Shown here: piece after piece, positions 17,004 through 24,811 of the stretch
Position numbering within the stretch: position 1 is the first letter of the stretch
Layout of the letters: each line of letters opens with the position of its first letter
NCBI GenBank assembly: GCA_963734085.1
Contig: CAVTFT010000010.1
Location: 186,001-250,000, forward strand
Length of the DNA: 64,000 nucleotides
Direction of reading: 5' to 3'
Source: CAIWHR01 sp963734085
GTDB taxonomy: Bacteria > Pseudomonadota > Gammaproteobacteria > Burkholderiales > Casimicrobiaceae
Program-made: the position numbers and the translations under genes
Notes under the pieces: model-generated
The model's database searches: none
Told to the model about the DNA's origin: nothing
Seen by the model: only the letters and a program-made list of their open reading frames with translations

Positions 17004-17114
17004 TCACCGGCAAACCATGTACACGATAAGCACGAGCAACGCGAACAGGACGAAGCCTGCCCCGATACCTTCATCGGTAAGGGGAATCCAATTGTAGCGC
17101 CAACGTGAGTTCAC
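17004..17114 (-). CDS. 36-residue single-pass membrane peptide
   Basis: GTG-started frame beginning VNSRWRYNWIPLTDEG and followed by a hydrophobic helix GAGFVLFALLVLIVYMV ending in CR. GGGAGGT lies 5 bases before the GTG, one of the strongest ribosome-binding sites in the region. It ends 22 bases before the NarL-type regulator in the same direction, so it is probably its operon leader gene. Function is unknown; a membrane modulator of the kinase is a reasonable guess. Confidence 0.7.
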   Translation of the reverse strand: MNSRWRYNWIPLTDEGIGAGFVLFALLVLIVYMVCR

Positions 17115-17186
17115 GGGCACCTCCCGCCGCCCACGGGGTTCTCGAGACGCGCCCCCGGGGGCCGCTCTTCGTCGTCCCTCTGGCGG

Positions 17187-18311
17187 CTAGTCGCCGGCGG
17201 CGCGCAACAACGGCGCTGCCGGATTCTGACCGACAAGCTTGTTGTAGACGGTTTTCAGGCTGACGCCGAGCATCTCGGCGGTCCGCCGCTTGTTGCCTCC
17301 GCAGTGCTTGAGCGTCGCGAGCAGCACTTCGCGCTCGGCGTCGGCCATCGTCGTGCCGATCGGAATATGCACGCATTCGCGCGGATCGGTCTCGCCGTCC
17401 CGGGCCGGCCGGACCGGCTGCACGTCCAGCGCAACGACGTCGTCGCAGAGCACGTAGCTCCGCTCGACGCAGTTCTTGAGCTCGCGCACGTTGCCGGGCC
17501 ACGAATGCGTTCGCGCGACCGCGAAGGTTCCCGCGTCGAACCGCTTCCGCGTCCCGTTCTCCTCGTTCAACCGCTCGAGGAAGGCGCGCGCCAGCATTTC
17601 GATATCGTCGCCGCGCTGGCGCAGCGGCGGCAGGCGGACGACGAACACGGCAAGCCGATAGAAGAGGTCTTCGCGCAGCCGCCGGTCGCGGATCACGGCC
17701 TCCGGCGCGTGGTTGCTCGCCGTGACGATGCGGACGTCGACCGCGATTTCGTCGGTTCCGCCGACGCGCACCATGCGGCCGGTTTCGAGCACGCGCAGGA
17801 GCTTCGTCTGCAGCTCGAGCGGCATTTCGGTGATTTCGTCGAGGAACAGCGTGCCGCCGGCGGCGCGCTCGAAGTAGCCCTGATGTTGCCGGACGGCGCC
17901 GGTGAATGCGCCGCGCTCGTAGCCGAACAGTTCGGCTTCGACGAGGTTCGCGGGAATCGCACCGCAATTGACCGCCACGAAGGGCGCGCCGGACCGCGTG
18001 CTGTGCGCATGCAGCAGCTCGGCGACGACCTCCTTGCCGGTGCCCGATTCGCCGACCAGCATGACCGTCGCCTGGGAGGGTGCGATGCGGCGGATATGCT
18101 CGGCGACCTCGACCATCTCGGGGGACTCGCCGACGAGGCGGCCCATGTCGTTCGCCGCCGCCGCGGGCGCCGTCCGCGTGCGGCCGCAGCCGGCCGGCCG
18201 CGGAAAGGTCGCTATCGTCGCCGAGGCGGATTCACTCGAAGATCGCGACGTCGTGGCAGGAAAATCGACGAATGCTACACCACTATCCTGGAAATCATGC
18301 GTCATGGCCAT
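17187..18311 (-). CDS. Sigma54-dependent enhancer-binding transcription activator
   Basis: A 374-residue activator without a receiver domain. An unstructured N-terminus of about 75 residues leads into an AAA+ domain with VGESGTGKEVVAELLH (Walker A), the sigma54-contact motif GAFTGA, GGTLFLDEITEMPLELQ (Walker B region) and REDLFYRLAVFVVRLPPLRQR with the arginine finger. A Fis-type helix-turn-helix ends it (NKRRTAEMLGVSLKTVYNKL). ATG 18311 is chosen; 18305 is also possible. It is divergent from the CHASE3 kinase. Sigma54-type promoters around it suggest a local regulon. How its activity is controlled is not visible. Confidence 0.95.
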   Translation of the reverse strand: MAMTHDFQDSGVAFVDFPATTSRSSSESASATIATFPRPAGCGRTRTAPAAAANDMGRLVGESPEMVEVAEHIRRIAPSQATVMLVGESGTGKEVVAELLHAHSTRSGAPFVAVNCGAIPANLVEAELFGYERGAFTGAVRQHQGYFERAAGGTLFLDEITEMPLELQTKLLRVLETGRMVRVGGTDEIAVDVRIVTASNHAPEAVIRDRRLREDLFYRLAVFVVRLPPLRQRGDDIEMLARAFLERLNEENGTRKRFDAGTFAVARTHSWPGNVRELKNCVERSYVLCDDVVALDVQPVRPARDGETDPRECVHIPIGTTMADAEREVLLATLKHCGGNKRRTAEMLGVSLKTVYNKLVGQNPAAPLLRAAGD

Positions 18312-18395
18312 AGCCCCCGTTCTTTCTGGTTGTGACCGTGGCGTCATTATTGGAGAATCGGCCGCGGCGCGCCTGTAAGCAGCCACAGGGAAATC

Positions 18396-18436
18396 GTGTA
18401 GGGGACCTCCCCTCGCGGCGTGGGATTTGCCCTACA
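18396..18436. promoter_or_regulatory. GTAGGG/CCCTAC half-site cluster, divergent promoter region
   Basis: GTGTAGGG at 18396-18403 is followed by TCCCCT, and CCCTACA at 18430-18436. These match the two halves of the perfect palindrome at 19853-19872. The cluster sits between the divergent activator (18311) and kinase (18478) genes and is a candidate operator for the NarL-type regulator. Confidence 0.5.
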
Positions 18437-18477
18437 GAGAAAGCCCGCCCAGTCGCGTAGCCTTGCGGACCAACCTC

Positions 18478-19839
18478 ATGAACGTCCAGCGTCTCTGGCT
18501 CGTCGGCATCGTCGTGCTTGTGCTCGTGGCGATCCTCAATGTCGGCGCCCTGAACGTCGCCGAGCGCGGCTTTGCCGACCTGCGCGACACGGCGGCGTGG
18601 GTCCAGCATACGCAACGCGCGCAGAACCTGATCGAGCACGTGCTGCGGCTCGCCGTCGACGCCGAGACCGGACAGCGCGGCTATCTGCTGACGGGGCGCG
18701 AAACGCAGCTCGAACGCTATGTCGACGCGCGCAACGAGATTCCGATGGCGCTGAAGGAGCTGCGCGGGCTCACGCAGGACAACCCGGTACAGGCCGCGCA
18801 AATGATCACCGTCGGCTCGTTGCTCGACGCCCGGATGGAGATTCTGGAGGCGGGCGTCAGGTTGAAGCGCGACCGCGACGAGGCCGCCCTCGCCGACTAC
18901 ATGGAACAGCGCGGCGGCAAGATCGCGATGGATTCGCTGCGCCTCGCCCTCGACGGCATGGCGGCGGAGGAAAGCGGGCTGCACGAGCGCCGGTTCCGCG
19001 TGTTCGAGCGCAACCTCGGCTTCGCCCGCTGGGGCTTCTACCTCGTGGTCGGGCTCAACCTGTTCCTCGTGCTATTGGGAGCGATCATTCTGGGCCAGGA
19101 TTCGCGGCGCCGTCGCCAGGAAGCCGCGGAGGCGAAAAAGCGCAATGCGGAGCTCGCGCGCGCGGTGCTGGAGCGCACCGCCGAGCTGACCGAGCTGTCG
19201 CATTTCCTGCAGCGAGTGCAGGAGGACGAGCGCGCCCGCATCGCGCGTGAGATCCACGACGAACTGGGCGGCACGCTCGCCGCCGCCAAGATCGATCTGC
19301 AGATGCTGTCGAACAAGCTCGCCCCGGACGGCGAGCCGCAGACACGGGTCGGCCGCGCGATGGCGGCGATCGACGATGCGATCCAGGTCAAGCGGCGGGT
19401 CATCGAGGACCTCCGCCCGTCGGTTCTCGACAACATCGGCGTCGCAGCCGCGCTCCGGTGGCAGTGCGCCGAATACACGAAACGAACGGGCGTCCCGTGC
19501 CGCGTGGAGCTCCACGACGAGAACCTGGTGCTGCCGCCCGCCTACGGCATCGCGTTCTATCGCGTCGTGCAGGAGGCGCTGACCAACATCGGCAAGTATG
19601 CGAATGCGAAAGACGTCGCCGTTTCGCTGTCGCGCGACGACGGCCACTGGAACCTGCGCATCGCCGACGACGGTATCGGCATCGACCTCGCGAAACCGCA
19701 AAACCCCACGGGGCACGGAATTCTCGCGATGCGCGAACGCGCGCGCGCATTGGGCGGCGAGTTCTCGGTTCAGCGCCACCCCGGGGGCGGCACCGTCGTC
19801 GAAGTTCGCGTCCCGACGGAGCAGCCAGGTCCAGGCTGA
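18478..19839 (+). CDS. CHASE3 sensor histidine kinase (HisKA_3 type)
   Basis: A 453-residue membrane kinase. TM1 is near residues 5-25. A periplasmic CHASE3 domain follows, with AVDAETGQRGYLLTGRETQLERY. TM2 is WGFYLVVGLNLFLVLLGAIIL, then a coiled linker, then the HisKA_3 box ERARIAREIHDELGGTLAAAK with phospho-acceptor His260. The ATPase domain ends the protein (RIADDGIGID, GHGILAMRERARALGG). ATG 18478 is preferred over a TTG at 18427. CHASE3 ligands are largely unknown. The likely target is the NarL-type regulator at 16340. Confidence 0.95.
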   Translation: MNVQRLWLVGIVVLVLVAILNVGALNVAERGFADLRDTAAWVQHTQRAQNLIEHVLRLAVDAETGQRGYLLTGRETQLERYVDARNEIPMALKELRGLTQDNPVQAAQMITVGSLLDARMEILEAGVRLKRDRDEAALADYMEQRGGKIAMDSLRLALDGMAAEESGLHERRFRVFERNLGFARWGFYLVVGLNLFLVLLGAIILGQDSRRRRQEAAEAKKRNAELARAVLERTAELTELSHFLQRVQEDERARIAREIHDELGGTLAAAKIDLQMLSNKLAPDGEPQTRVGRAMAAIDDAIQVKRRVIEDLRPSVLDNIGVAAALRWQCAEYTKRTGVPCRVELHDENLVLPPAYGIAFYRVVQEALTNIGKYANAKDVAVSLSRDDGHWNLRIADDGIGIDLAKPQNPTGHGILAMRERARALGGEFSVQRHPGGGTVVEVRVPTEQPGPG

Positions 19840-19852
19840 GCGCGATTCGGGC

Positions 19853-19872
19853 GTGTAGGGAATCCCCTACAC
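19853..19872. promoter_or_regulatory. Perfect 20-bp palindrome, candidate regulator site
   Basis: GTGTAGGG and CCCTACAC form perfect 8-bp arms around AATC. It lies 13 bases after the kinase stop and 57 bases before a small membrane peptide gene. It could be an operator for that gene or a kinase terminator, but there is no T run. Confidence 0.55.
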
Positions 19873-19928
19873 CGGCTAACGGAAACGTCCGATTGTCGCG
19901 CGGCGCTGCAGGGTTCACGGTGACGCCC

Positions 19929-20021
19929 ATGCTGGGGTTGCCGATGATTGAGTGGGTGCGCTTTTTCGCTTGTGCGTTCGGCGCAGGCGTTCTGCTGTTC
20001 CTGATCCCCTACGGCCGATAG
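19929..20021 (+). CDS. Possible 30-residue membrane peptide
   Basis: Reads MLGLPMIEWVRFFACAFGAG then VLLFLIPYGR, a single hydrophobic helix with a basic end, comparable in type to the 36-residue peptide at 17004. The ribosome-binding site is weak. An internal ATG at codon 6 has GGGG upstream. It follows the palindrome at 19853. Small size keeps this tentative. Confidence 0.35.
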   Translation: MLGLPMIEWVRFFACAFGAGVLLFLIPYGR

Positions 20022-20041
20022 CGATCATCGCCGTCTTCGAG

Positions 20042-20245
20042 ATGGCCGCCGCCGCGGCCGGCCTGGTTCTCGTCGCGATCTACGCCCGATGCTACGAGCC
20101 CTGGGCATGGCGGCGACTGCTCGTCCGGGCGCGGCGTTTGCGGCACGCGGTCGCGCACGTGCAACCTGAATCCTCGGTTGTAATCGCTGCACGCGGGTGT
20201 AAAGCATTCACGCAAAACGAGAGCGAACGACTCTTAACTCACTGA
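20042..20245 (+). CDS. Possible 67-residue small protein
   Basis: Starts MAAAAAGLVLVAIYARCYEP, with one short hydrophobic segment and a basic tail (RRLLVRARRLRHAVAHV). The ribosome-binding site is weak and the last third has less coding-like codon use. It follows the 30-residue frame closely. It may be chance. Confidence 0.25.
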   Translation: MAAAAAGLVLVAIYARCYEPWAWRRLLVRARRLRHAVAHVQPESSVVIAARGCKAFTQNESERLLTH

Positions 20246-20264
20246 TTCGGCGCGTGCGCGCCGG

Positions 20265-20279
20265 TGGCACAGCCCATGC
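20265..20279 (+). promoter_or_regulatory. Sigma54-type promoter before GlsB/YeaQ gene
   Basis: TGGCACAGCCCATGC has a perfect -24 element (TGGCAC) and ATGC at the -12 position with exact spacing. It lies 49 bases before the ATG at 20328. Confidence 0.65.
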
Positions 20280-20327
20280 GTATCAGCGGCACATGATGAT
20301 CCGGCATAACGCAAAGGGAACACGACG

Positions 20328-20597
20328 ATGAATCCGCTGATCTGGATTGCCGTCGGCGCGACCTTGGGGTGGCTTGCGAGCGTCGAAACGGGCGTGCGCG
20401 TGCCGCGCGACGTCGTGGTGAACGTGGCAGCCGGAATCGCCGGCGCGCTGATCGCCGGCTGGCTGCTGTCCTCGCCGTTCGGGCCCGTCGCGATTCGCGC
20501 AGGCGAGTTCAGCCTCGCGGGACTGGTCGTCGCGCCCCTGGGAGCGATCGTCCTGCTCGCCGTCGTCAACCTCGTCCGACTCACGAGGGTTCAGTAG
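20328..20597 (+). CDS. GlsB/YeaQ/YmgE family stress membrane protein
   Basis: An 89-residue protein with three hydrophobic helices: MNPLIWIAVGATLGWLAS, VVVNVAAGIAGALIAGWLL and LVVAPLGAIVLLAVVNLV. The first begins with the family pattern of transglycosylase-associated proteins. These are small inner-membrane proteins induced by acid, osmotic or general stress; biochemical role unknown. AAGGGAAC lies 9 bases before the ATG. A sigma54-type promoter precedes it and a large hairpin follows. Confidence 0.9.
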   Translation: MNPLIWIAVGATLGWLASVETGVRVPRDVVVNVAAGIAGALIAGWLLSSPFGPVAIRAGEFSLAGLVVAPLGAIVLLAVVNLVRLTRVQ

Positions 20598-20612
20598 CGC
20601 TCATCCGAATCC

Positions 20613-20688
20613 AGTCCCGTTCGTTTCCATCCCAATGTCGAATGGCTCCCTCGTCGCCATTCGAATCGAGGAGGAGCGAACGGGAACT
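20613..20688. repeat. Nested inverted repeat between stress genes
   Basis: Outer arms CCCGTTCG (20616-20623) and CGAACGGG (20677-20684) enclose inner arms TCGAATGGC (20638-20646) and GCCATTCGA (20656-20664). It could terminate the GlsB transcript. A weak sigma54-like site (20643-20657, TGGCTC and TCGC) overlaps the inner hairpin. Confidence 0.5.
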
Positions 20689-20733
20689 GGAGCCGAGCAG
20701 GTGTGCCGTCCATCGCTGTTGGGAGGAATCGCC

Positions 20734-21276
20734 GTGAACGTCCTGCCGTACGAAGCCGATGTCAGGGTGCTGCTCCGCGCCGATCACGACGAGATGCTGC
20801 GGCTCGTCGGCGACCTCTGCGACGCCGGCAGCGCCGGCGCGCGGCGCGCATTCCTCGAACGATTGCAGCCGGCGCTGCTCGCGCATTCGCGCGCGGAGGA
20901 GCGTGCCGTGTACGAGCCGCTCATCAATCGCGGGACTCCCGACGATCCGCCGACAACGGCCACCGAGGGGCTCGTCGACCACGATCTCGTCGACACGCTG
21001 CTGACCGAGCTCGCGCAAAGCCGCAGGGCGGAGGGCTCCGAGTGGATCGCCGCCGCGACGGTGATGAAGGAACTCGTCGAAGCGCACATCGAGGACGAGC
21101 ACGACGCGATGTTCGTCGCGCTCGGCCAGCGCTTCTCGGGCGAGGAGCTGCGGGCGATGGGAACGCGTTTCCTCGCCGCCAAACGGCAGTTCCTCGAGAC
21201 GGGGTGGTCGCGCCCGCGTTGGCGATTCGCGCCGGCGCAGGCCGCGCCCCACGCCGCGCTCGCGCCGGTCGAGTAA
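20734..21276 (+). CDS. Hemerythrin-domain protein
   Basis: A 180-residue helical protein of the hemerythrin HHE family. Candidate iron ligands are in RADHDEMLRLV, LLAHSRAEERAVYEPL, VDHDLVDTLL and LVEAHIEDEHDAMF. Such proteins hold a di-iron site and handle oxygen, nitric oxide or iron. I chose GTG 20734 because GGGAGG lies 7 bases upstream; the frame extends further up without a better site. It probably belongs to the stress set. Confidence 0.88.
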   Translation: MNVLPYEADVRVLLRADHDEMLRLVGDLCDAGSAGARRAFLERLQPALLAHSRAEERAVYEPLINRGTPDDPPTTATEGLVDHDLVDTLLTELAQSRRAEGSEWIAAATVMKELVEAHIEDEHDAMFVALGQRFSGEELRAMGTRFLAAKRQFLETGWSRPRWRFAPAQAAPHAALAPVE

Positions 21277-21353
21277 GCCGCCGCACAACACCCGGCACCT
21301 CGCCGGCCGCTTTCCTGCGATACTCGGCCTGCCCGTCGCGACCAGGCGATGGA

Positions 21354-22019
21354 ATGCTTGCGATGACCGATACGAGTGCGCGCGACGCCGATGCGGTTCG
21401 CTATGCCGTGCTGCGCAAGCTCGCGTCCGGCATGCGGCACGCGCTCGTGTCCGAGCTGCAGGCGGTCCAGTTCACCGCCGAGCTCGCCGCGAGGATGCAG
21501 GGGACCGGCGTCACGGACGCGAAGCTCGCAGAGTGCCTTCAGCGTATGGCCGAGCAGACGCGGGCGGCGATCGACAGCGCCCGCGCACTGACCGAATGGC
21601 TGCGGCCCGACGACAACGCGACGACGACCGTCGGCGAGGCGCTGCGGCAGTGCCTGCGGCTCGCCGGCGACGATTGGCGGCTCCGGGGCATCGAGGCGTC
21701 GGTCGACGTGCGCACCGGACCTGTTCTCGTCGCGAAAGCCGCGCTGCACGAGCTGCTCCTGACCTCGCTGGTCGCGCTGGTCGACATGCATCCCGGCGCG
21801 ATCGACATCGAAGTCACCGCGGAAGCGACGGGCGCAAACGTCATCGTAAGCCTCAAAGCGAAGCCGGCCGACCGAAAGTCGCCGTTCCCGCCGCTGTCGA
21901 TCCATCGCAAGGTGACCGGTGACGACGTCGTGACCGTAGGCAGAGCCCACGGCGTCGCGTGTACGTGCAACGACGGCGCGGTGACCCTGCGCCTGCCGAA
22001 GGTGGCCGCGGCCGCTTGA
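21354..22019 (+). CDS. Histidine-kinase-like (DHp/degenerate ATPase) protein
   Basis: A 221-residue protein. A helical first half (RHALVSELQAVQFTAELAARM) resembles a dimerisation/phosphotransfer domain with a candidate His. The second half resembles a degenerate GHKL ATPase fold without clear N, G1 or G2 boxes. It may be a phosphotransfer protein or a kinase inhibitor. ATG 21354 is used; 21363 is also possible. Its place between hemerythrin and ku suggests a role in the same stress signalling, which is inference. Confidence 0.6.
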   Translation: MLAMTDTSARDADAVRYAVLRKLASGMRHALVSELQAVQFTAELAARMQGTGVTDAKLAECLQRMAEQTRAAIDSARALTEWLRPDDNATTTVGEALRQCLRLAGDDWRLRGIEASVDVRTGPVLVAKAALHELLLTSLVALVDMHPGAIDIEVTAEATGANVIVSLKAKPADRKSPFPPLSIHRKVTGDDVVTVGRAHGVACTCNDGAVTLRLPKVAAAA

Positions 22020-22145
22020 ACCGTCGTTGGCGAAAAGCCGTCAGACGCGTCCTACGCCAGCACGAGCGCGCCGCCGATGGCCGACATCCGCTGCAGTTGC
22101 GAGACTTTGCTGGCTGGACGCCACAATGCGAGAGAAAGGCCAGCC

Positions 22146-23078
22146 ATGGCTCGCTCACTCTGGAAGGGCGCAATCTCGTTCGGACTCGTCAACGTGCCGG
22201 TCGAGCTCTTTCCCGCCGAAGAGCGCAAGGGCTTCGAATTTTCGATGCTCGACAAGCGCGACTTACAGCCGGTCGGCTACAAGCGTTACAACAAGAAGAG
22301 CGGCAAGGAAGTCGAATGGGCCAATATCGTCAAGGGCTACGAATACGAGAAGGACCGGTATGTCGTGCTCTCAGACGAGGATTTTCGGCGCGCCAACGTC
22401 AAGGCGTCGCGAACGATCGACATCAAGGCCTTCGTGCCAGCGGGCGAGATCCCCGCGCAATTCTTCGAGACGCCCTATTACCTGGCGCCGGGCGAGCGCG
22501 GCGAAAAAGTCTACGCGCTGCTGCGCGAGACGCTGCGTTCGACCGGTCGCATCGCCGTCGGCGATGTCGTGATTCGCACGACGCAGCATCTCGCCGCCGT
22601 GGTGCCGATGGAGCGGGCGCTGATGTTGATCACGCTGCGTTATGCCGATGAGTTGCGAGGCACGCGCGGCCTCGAGCTGCCGGCGGCAAGCCTGAAGAGC
22701 GTCGGCGTGACGGGCAAGGAGCTCGAGCTCGCCAAGCGACTGGTCGACGACATGGGCGAACACTGGAATCCCGACGAATTCAAGGACACCTACCACCAGG
22801 ACTTGATGCGGCGGATCCACGACAAGATCAAGCGCGGCGAGACGAAGGAAATCACCCGGCCGGAACGCGGTGAAGAAGGTGAACCACGCTCGGCGCAGGT
22901 CATCGATCTCGCCGCGTTGCTGAAGCGGAGCCTCGAAGCGAGCGCCCCGCGCAAGAAGCCGCATCGCGCCGCGCGGTCGAAATCCGAAGGCAGGCCCGGG
23001 GCCGCCAAACCGTCGCTGCGGCTCGTCGCTTCAGCGCGCGGGTCGAGCCGGCCCGCAGCGAAGCGCAAGCGCGCGTGA
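22146..23078 (+). CDS. ku: Non-homologous end joining protein Ku
   Basis: A 310-residue homodimeric Ku that binds double-strand DNA ends. It begins MARSLWKGAISFGLVNVPVEL and shows YKRYNKKSGKEVEW, VLSDEDFRRANVKASRTIDI and YADELR, all typical of the Ku core. The last 60 residues are a basic Lys/Arg/Ala/Ser tail (for example SSRPAAKRKRA), a feature linked to DNA binding and LigD contact in proteobacterial Ku. It is followed after 18 bases by ligD. Confidence 0.96.
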   Translation: MARSLWKGAISFGLVNVPVELFPAEERKGFEFSMLDKRDLQPVGYKRYNKKSGKEVEWANIVKGYEYEKDRYVVLSDEDFRRANVKASRTIDIKAFVPAGEIPAQFFETPYYLAPGERGEKVYALLRETLRSTGRIAVGDVVIRTTQHLAAVVPMERALMLITLRYADELRGTRGLELPAASLKSVGVTGKELELAKRLVDDMGEHWNPDEFKDTYHQDLMRRIHDKIKRGETKEITRPERGEEGEPRSAQVIDLAALLKRSLEASAPRKKPHRAARSKSEGRPGAAKPSLRLVASARGSSRPAAKRKRA

Positions 23079-23096
23079 CCGTTCGGGATTTCCCGC

Positions 23097-24683
23097 ATGG
23101 CGCTCGAACGGTACCGCGAAAAGCGCGACTTCCGCGCAACGCCGGAGCCGCGCGGACGGATCGCCCGGCGTCGGACGAAGGCGCTTCGATTCGTCGTGCA
23201 GAAACACGCGGCGCGAGCGCTCCACTACGATTTCCGGCTCGAGCTCAACGGCGTCCTGCTGAGCTGGGCGGTTCCGAAAGGACCGAGCCTCGATCCGCAC
23301 GACAAGCGGCTCGCGATGCACGTCGAGGACCACCCGCTGGAGTACGGCGGCTTCGAGGGTGTCATTCCGCCGCATCAATACGGCTCGGGCACCGTCATCG
23401 TCTGGGATCGCGGGGCGTGGCACCCGATCGGCGATCCGGATGCGGGGTTTGCTGAAGGCCATCTCAAGTTCGAGCTCGACGGCGAAAAGCTCAAGGGTCG
23501 CTTCGCGCTGATTCGCACGCACGGCAGCCGCTATGGCGGCAAGGGCGGCGACAAAGCGTGGCTCTTAATCAAGGAGAACGACGACTACGCAAAGCACGGC
23601 CGCGCCGCGCGCATCGTCGACAAGGCGCCCGACAGCGTCGTCTCCGGCCGCAGTCTGGAAGCGATCGCGCAGCGAAAGGACGCTCGCGAATGGCATTCGA
23701 ATCGCGCCGATCCTGCCGGGGTCGCCCGGAAACCGAACTCGCCGCGCGCATCGGCACGCAAAGCAGCGGCGACGACCGAAGGCGCCGCGGATGTGGTCGC
23801 CGGCGTCAGGCTGTCGCATCCCGACAAAGCGCTCTTCCCCGAGGCGAAGCTCACGAAGCGCGATCTCGCGCAGTACTACGAGAAGATTGCCGACTGGATC
23901 CTGCCGTATCTGCGCGACCGTCCGCTCGCGCTCGTGCGCTGCCCCGACGGCTGGCGCAAGCAGTGTTTCTACCAGAAGCACGCCGCCGAAAGCGTTCATC
24001 GTGCGGTGACCCGCATCCTGGTGCCGGAAGGCAAGGGCGAGGGGACCTACTGCGCCGCCAATTCGCTGCCGGCGCTGGTCGCGCTGGTGCAATGGGGCGT
24101 GATCGAGCTGCACCCGTGGGGATCGCGCACGCCGAAGCTCCTGCGCCCGGACCGGCTGATCCTCGACTTCGATCCCGACGAGGGCGTCGCGTGGAAGGAG
24201 GTCGTCGAAGCCGTGACGGCACTGCGCGCGCTCCTCGACGACCTCGGGCTCGAGGGATTCCTGAAGACGACCGGAGGCAAGGGACTGCACGTCGTCGTGC
24301 CGATTCGGGCGAGCCTCGACTGGGACGAGGCAAGGGGCTTCACCCGGGCGCTTGCCGATACGCTGGTCCGCGCCGCGCCCGATCGGTTCATCACGACGGC
24401 GGCAAAAGCAGCGCGCAAGGACCGGATCTTCATCGACTACCTGCGCAACGCCATCGGCGCGACGGCGATCGCCCCGTACGGAATTCGCGCGCGCGAGAAC
24501 GCGCCCGTGGCCACGCCGATCGCCTGGACGGAGCTCGCGACCGACGTTCGCTTCGATCACTTCAACGTCCGCAACATCCGCGAGCGTTTGAGCCGCATGC
24601 GCGACGATCCCTGGGCGAAGTTCGAGACGACCCGCCAAACCGTCACCAAGGCGATGCTCCGGCGGATCGGCTGCGCCGGCTGA
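23097..24683 (+). CDS. ligD: LigD-type PE-polymerase protein lacking the ligase domain
   Basis: A 528-residue end-processing protein. Residues 30-165 are the 3'-phosphoesterase domain with His37, His43 and Asp45 in QKHAARALHYDFRLEL and His79 in EDHPLEYGGFEGVI. Residues 190-235 are a basic Ala/Pro linker. Residues 237-520 are the PrimPol-type polymerase with catalytic Asp357 and Asp359 (ILDFDPD), KTTGGKGLHVV and Asp447 (IFIDYLRNA). The ATP-dependent ligase domain that lies between these in Pseudomonas LigD is absent, with no frameshift. Sealing must come from another ligase, perhaps the one at 61912. Confidence 0.95.
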   Translation: MALERYREKRDFRATPEPRGRIARRRTKALRFVVQKHAARALHYDFRLELNGVLLSWAVPKGPSLDPHDKRLAMHVEDHPLEYGGFEGVIPPHQYGSGTVIVWDRGAWHPIGDPDAGFAEGHLKFELDGEKLKGRFALIRTHGSRYGGKGGDKAWLLIKENDDYAKHGRAARIVDKAPDSVVSGRSLEAIAQRKDAREWHSNRADPAGVARKPNSPRASARKAAATTEGAADVVAGVRLSHPDKALFPEAKLTKRDLAQYYEKIADWILPYLRDRPLALVRCPDGWRKQCFYQKHAAESVHRAVTRILVPEGKGEGTYCAANSLPALVALVQWGVIELHPWGSRTPKLLRPDRLILDFDPDEGVAWKEVVEAVTALRALLDDLGLEGFLKTTGGKGLHVVVPIRASLDWDEARGFTRALADTLVRAAPDRFITTAAKAARKDRIFIDYLRNAIGATAIAPYGIRARENAPVATPIAWTELATDVRFDHFNVRNIRERLSRMRDDPWAKFETTRQTVTKAMLRRIGCAG

Positions 24684-24746
24684 CGCCGTTCGCAATATGG
24701 CTCGCGCGCCAGAAGCCATCACGGGTACCGGCGCCGCGCGGGCGCC

Positions 24747-24752
24747 TATAAT
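24747..24752 (+). promoter_or_regulatory. TATAAT -10 element before hybrid kinase
   Basis: TATAAT lies 60 bases before the ATG at 24812. There is no convincing -35 hexamer. A small hairpin (GCTCG and CGAGC) follows in the leader. Confidence 0.35.
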
Positions 24753-24811
24753 GCTCGCTCCGCGAGCGACCGCGGGGCACCCCGGGGGCCGGGCCCTATG
24801 GCTGGAAGCGA

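Noticed and set aside
22115..22129. Sigma54 promoter for ku (TGGACGCCACAATGC)
   Set aside because: Only GG and GC spacing fit; the -24 element is far from consensus, so I do not include ku in the proposed regulon.
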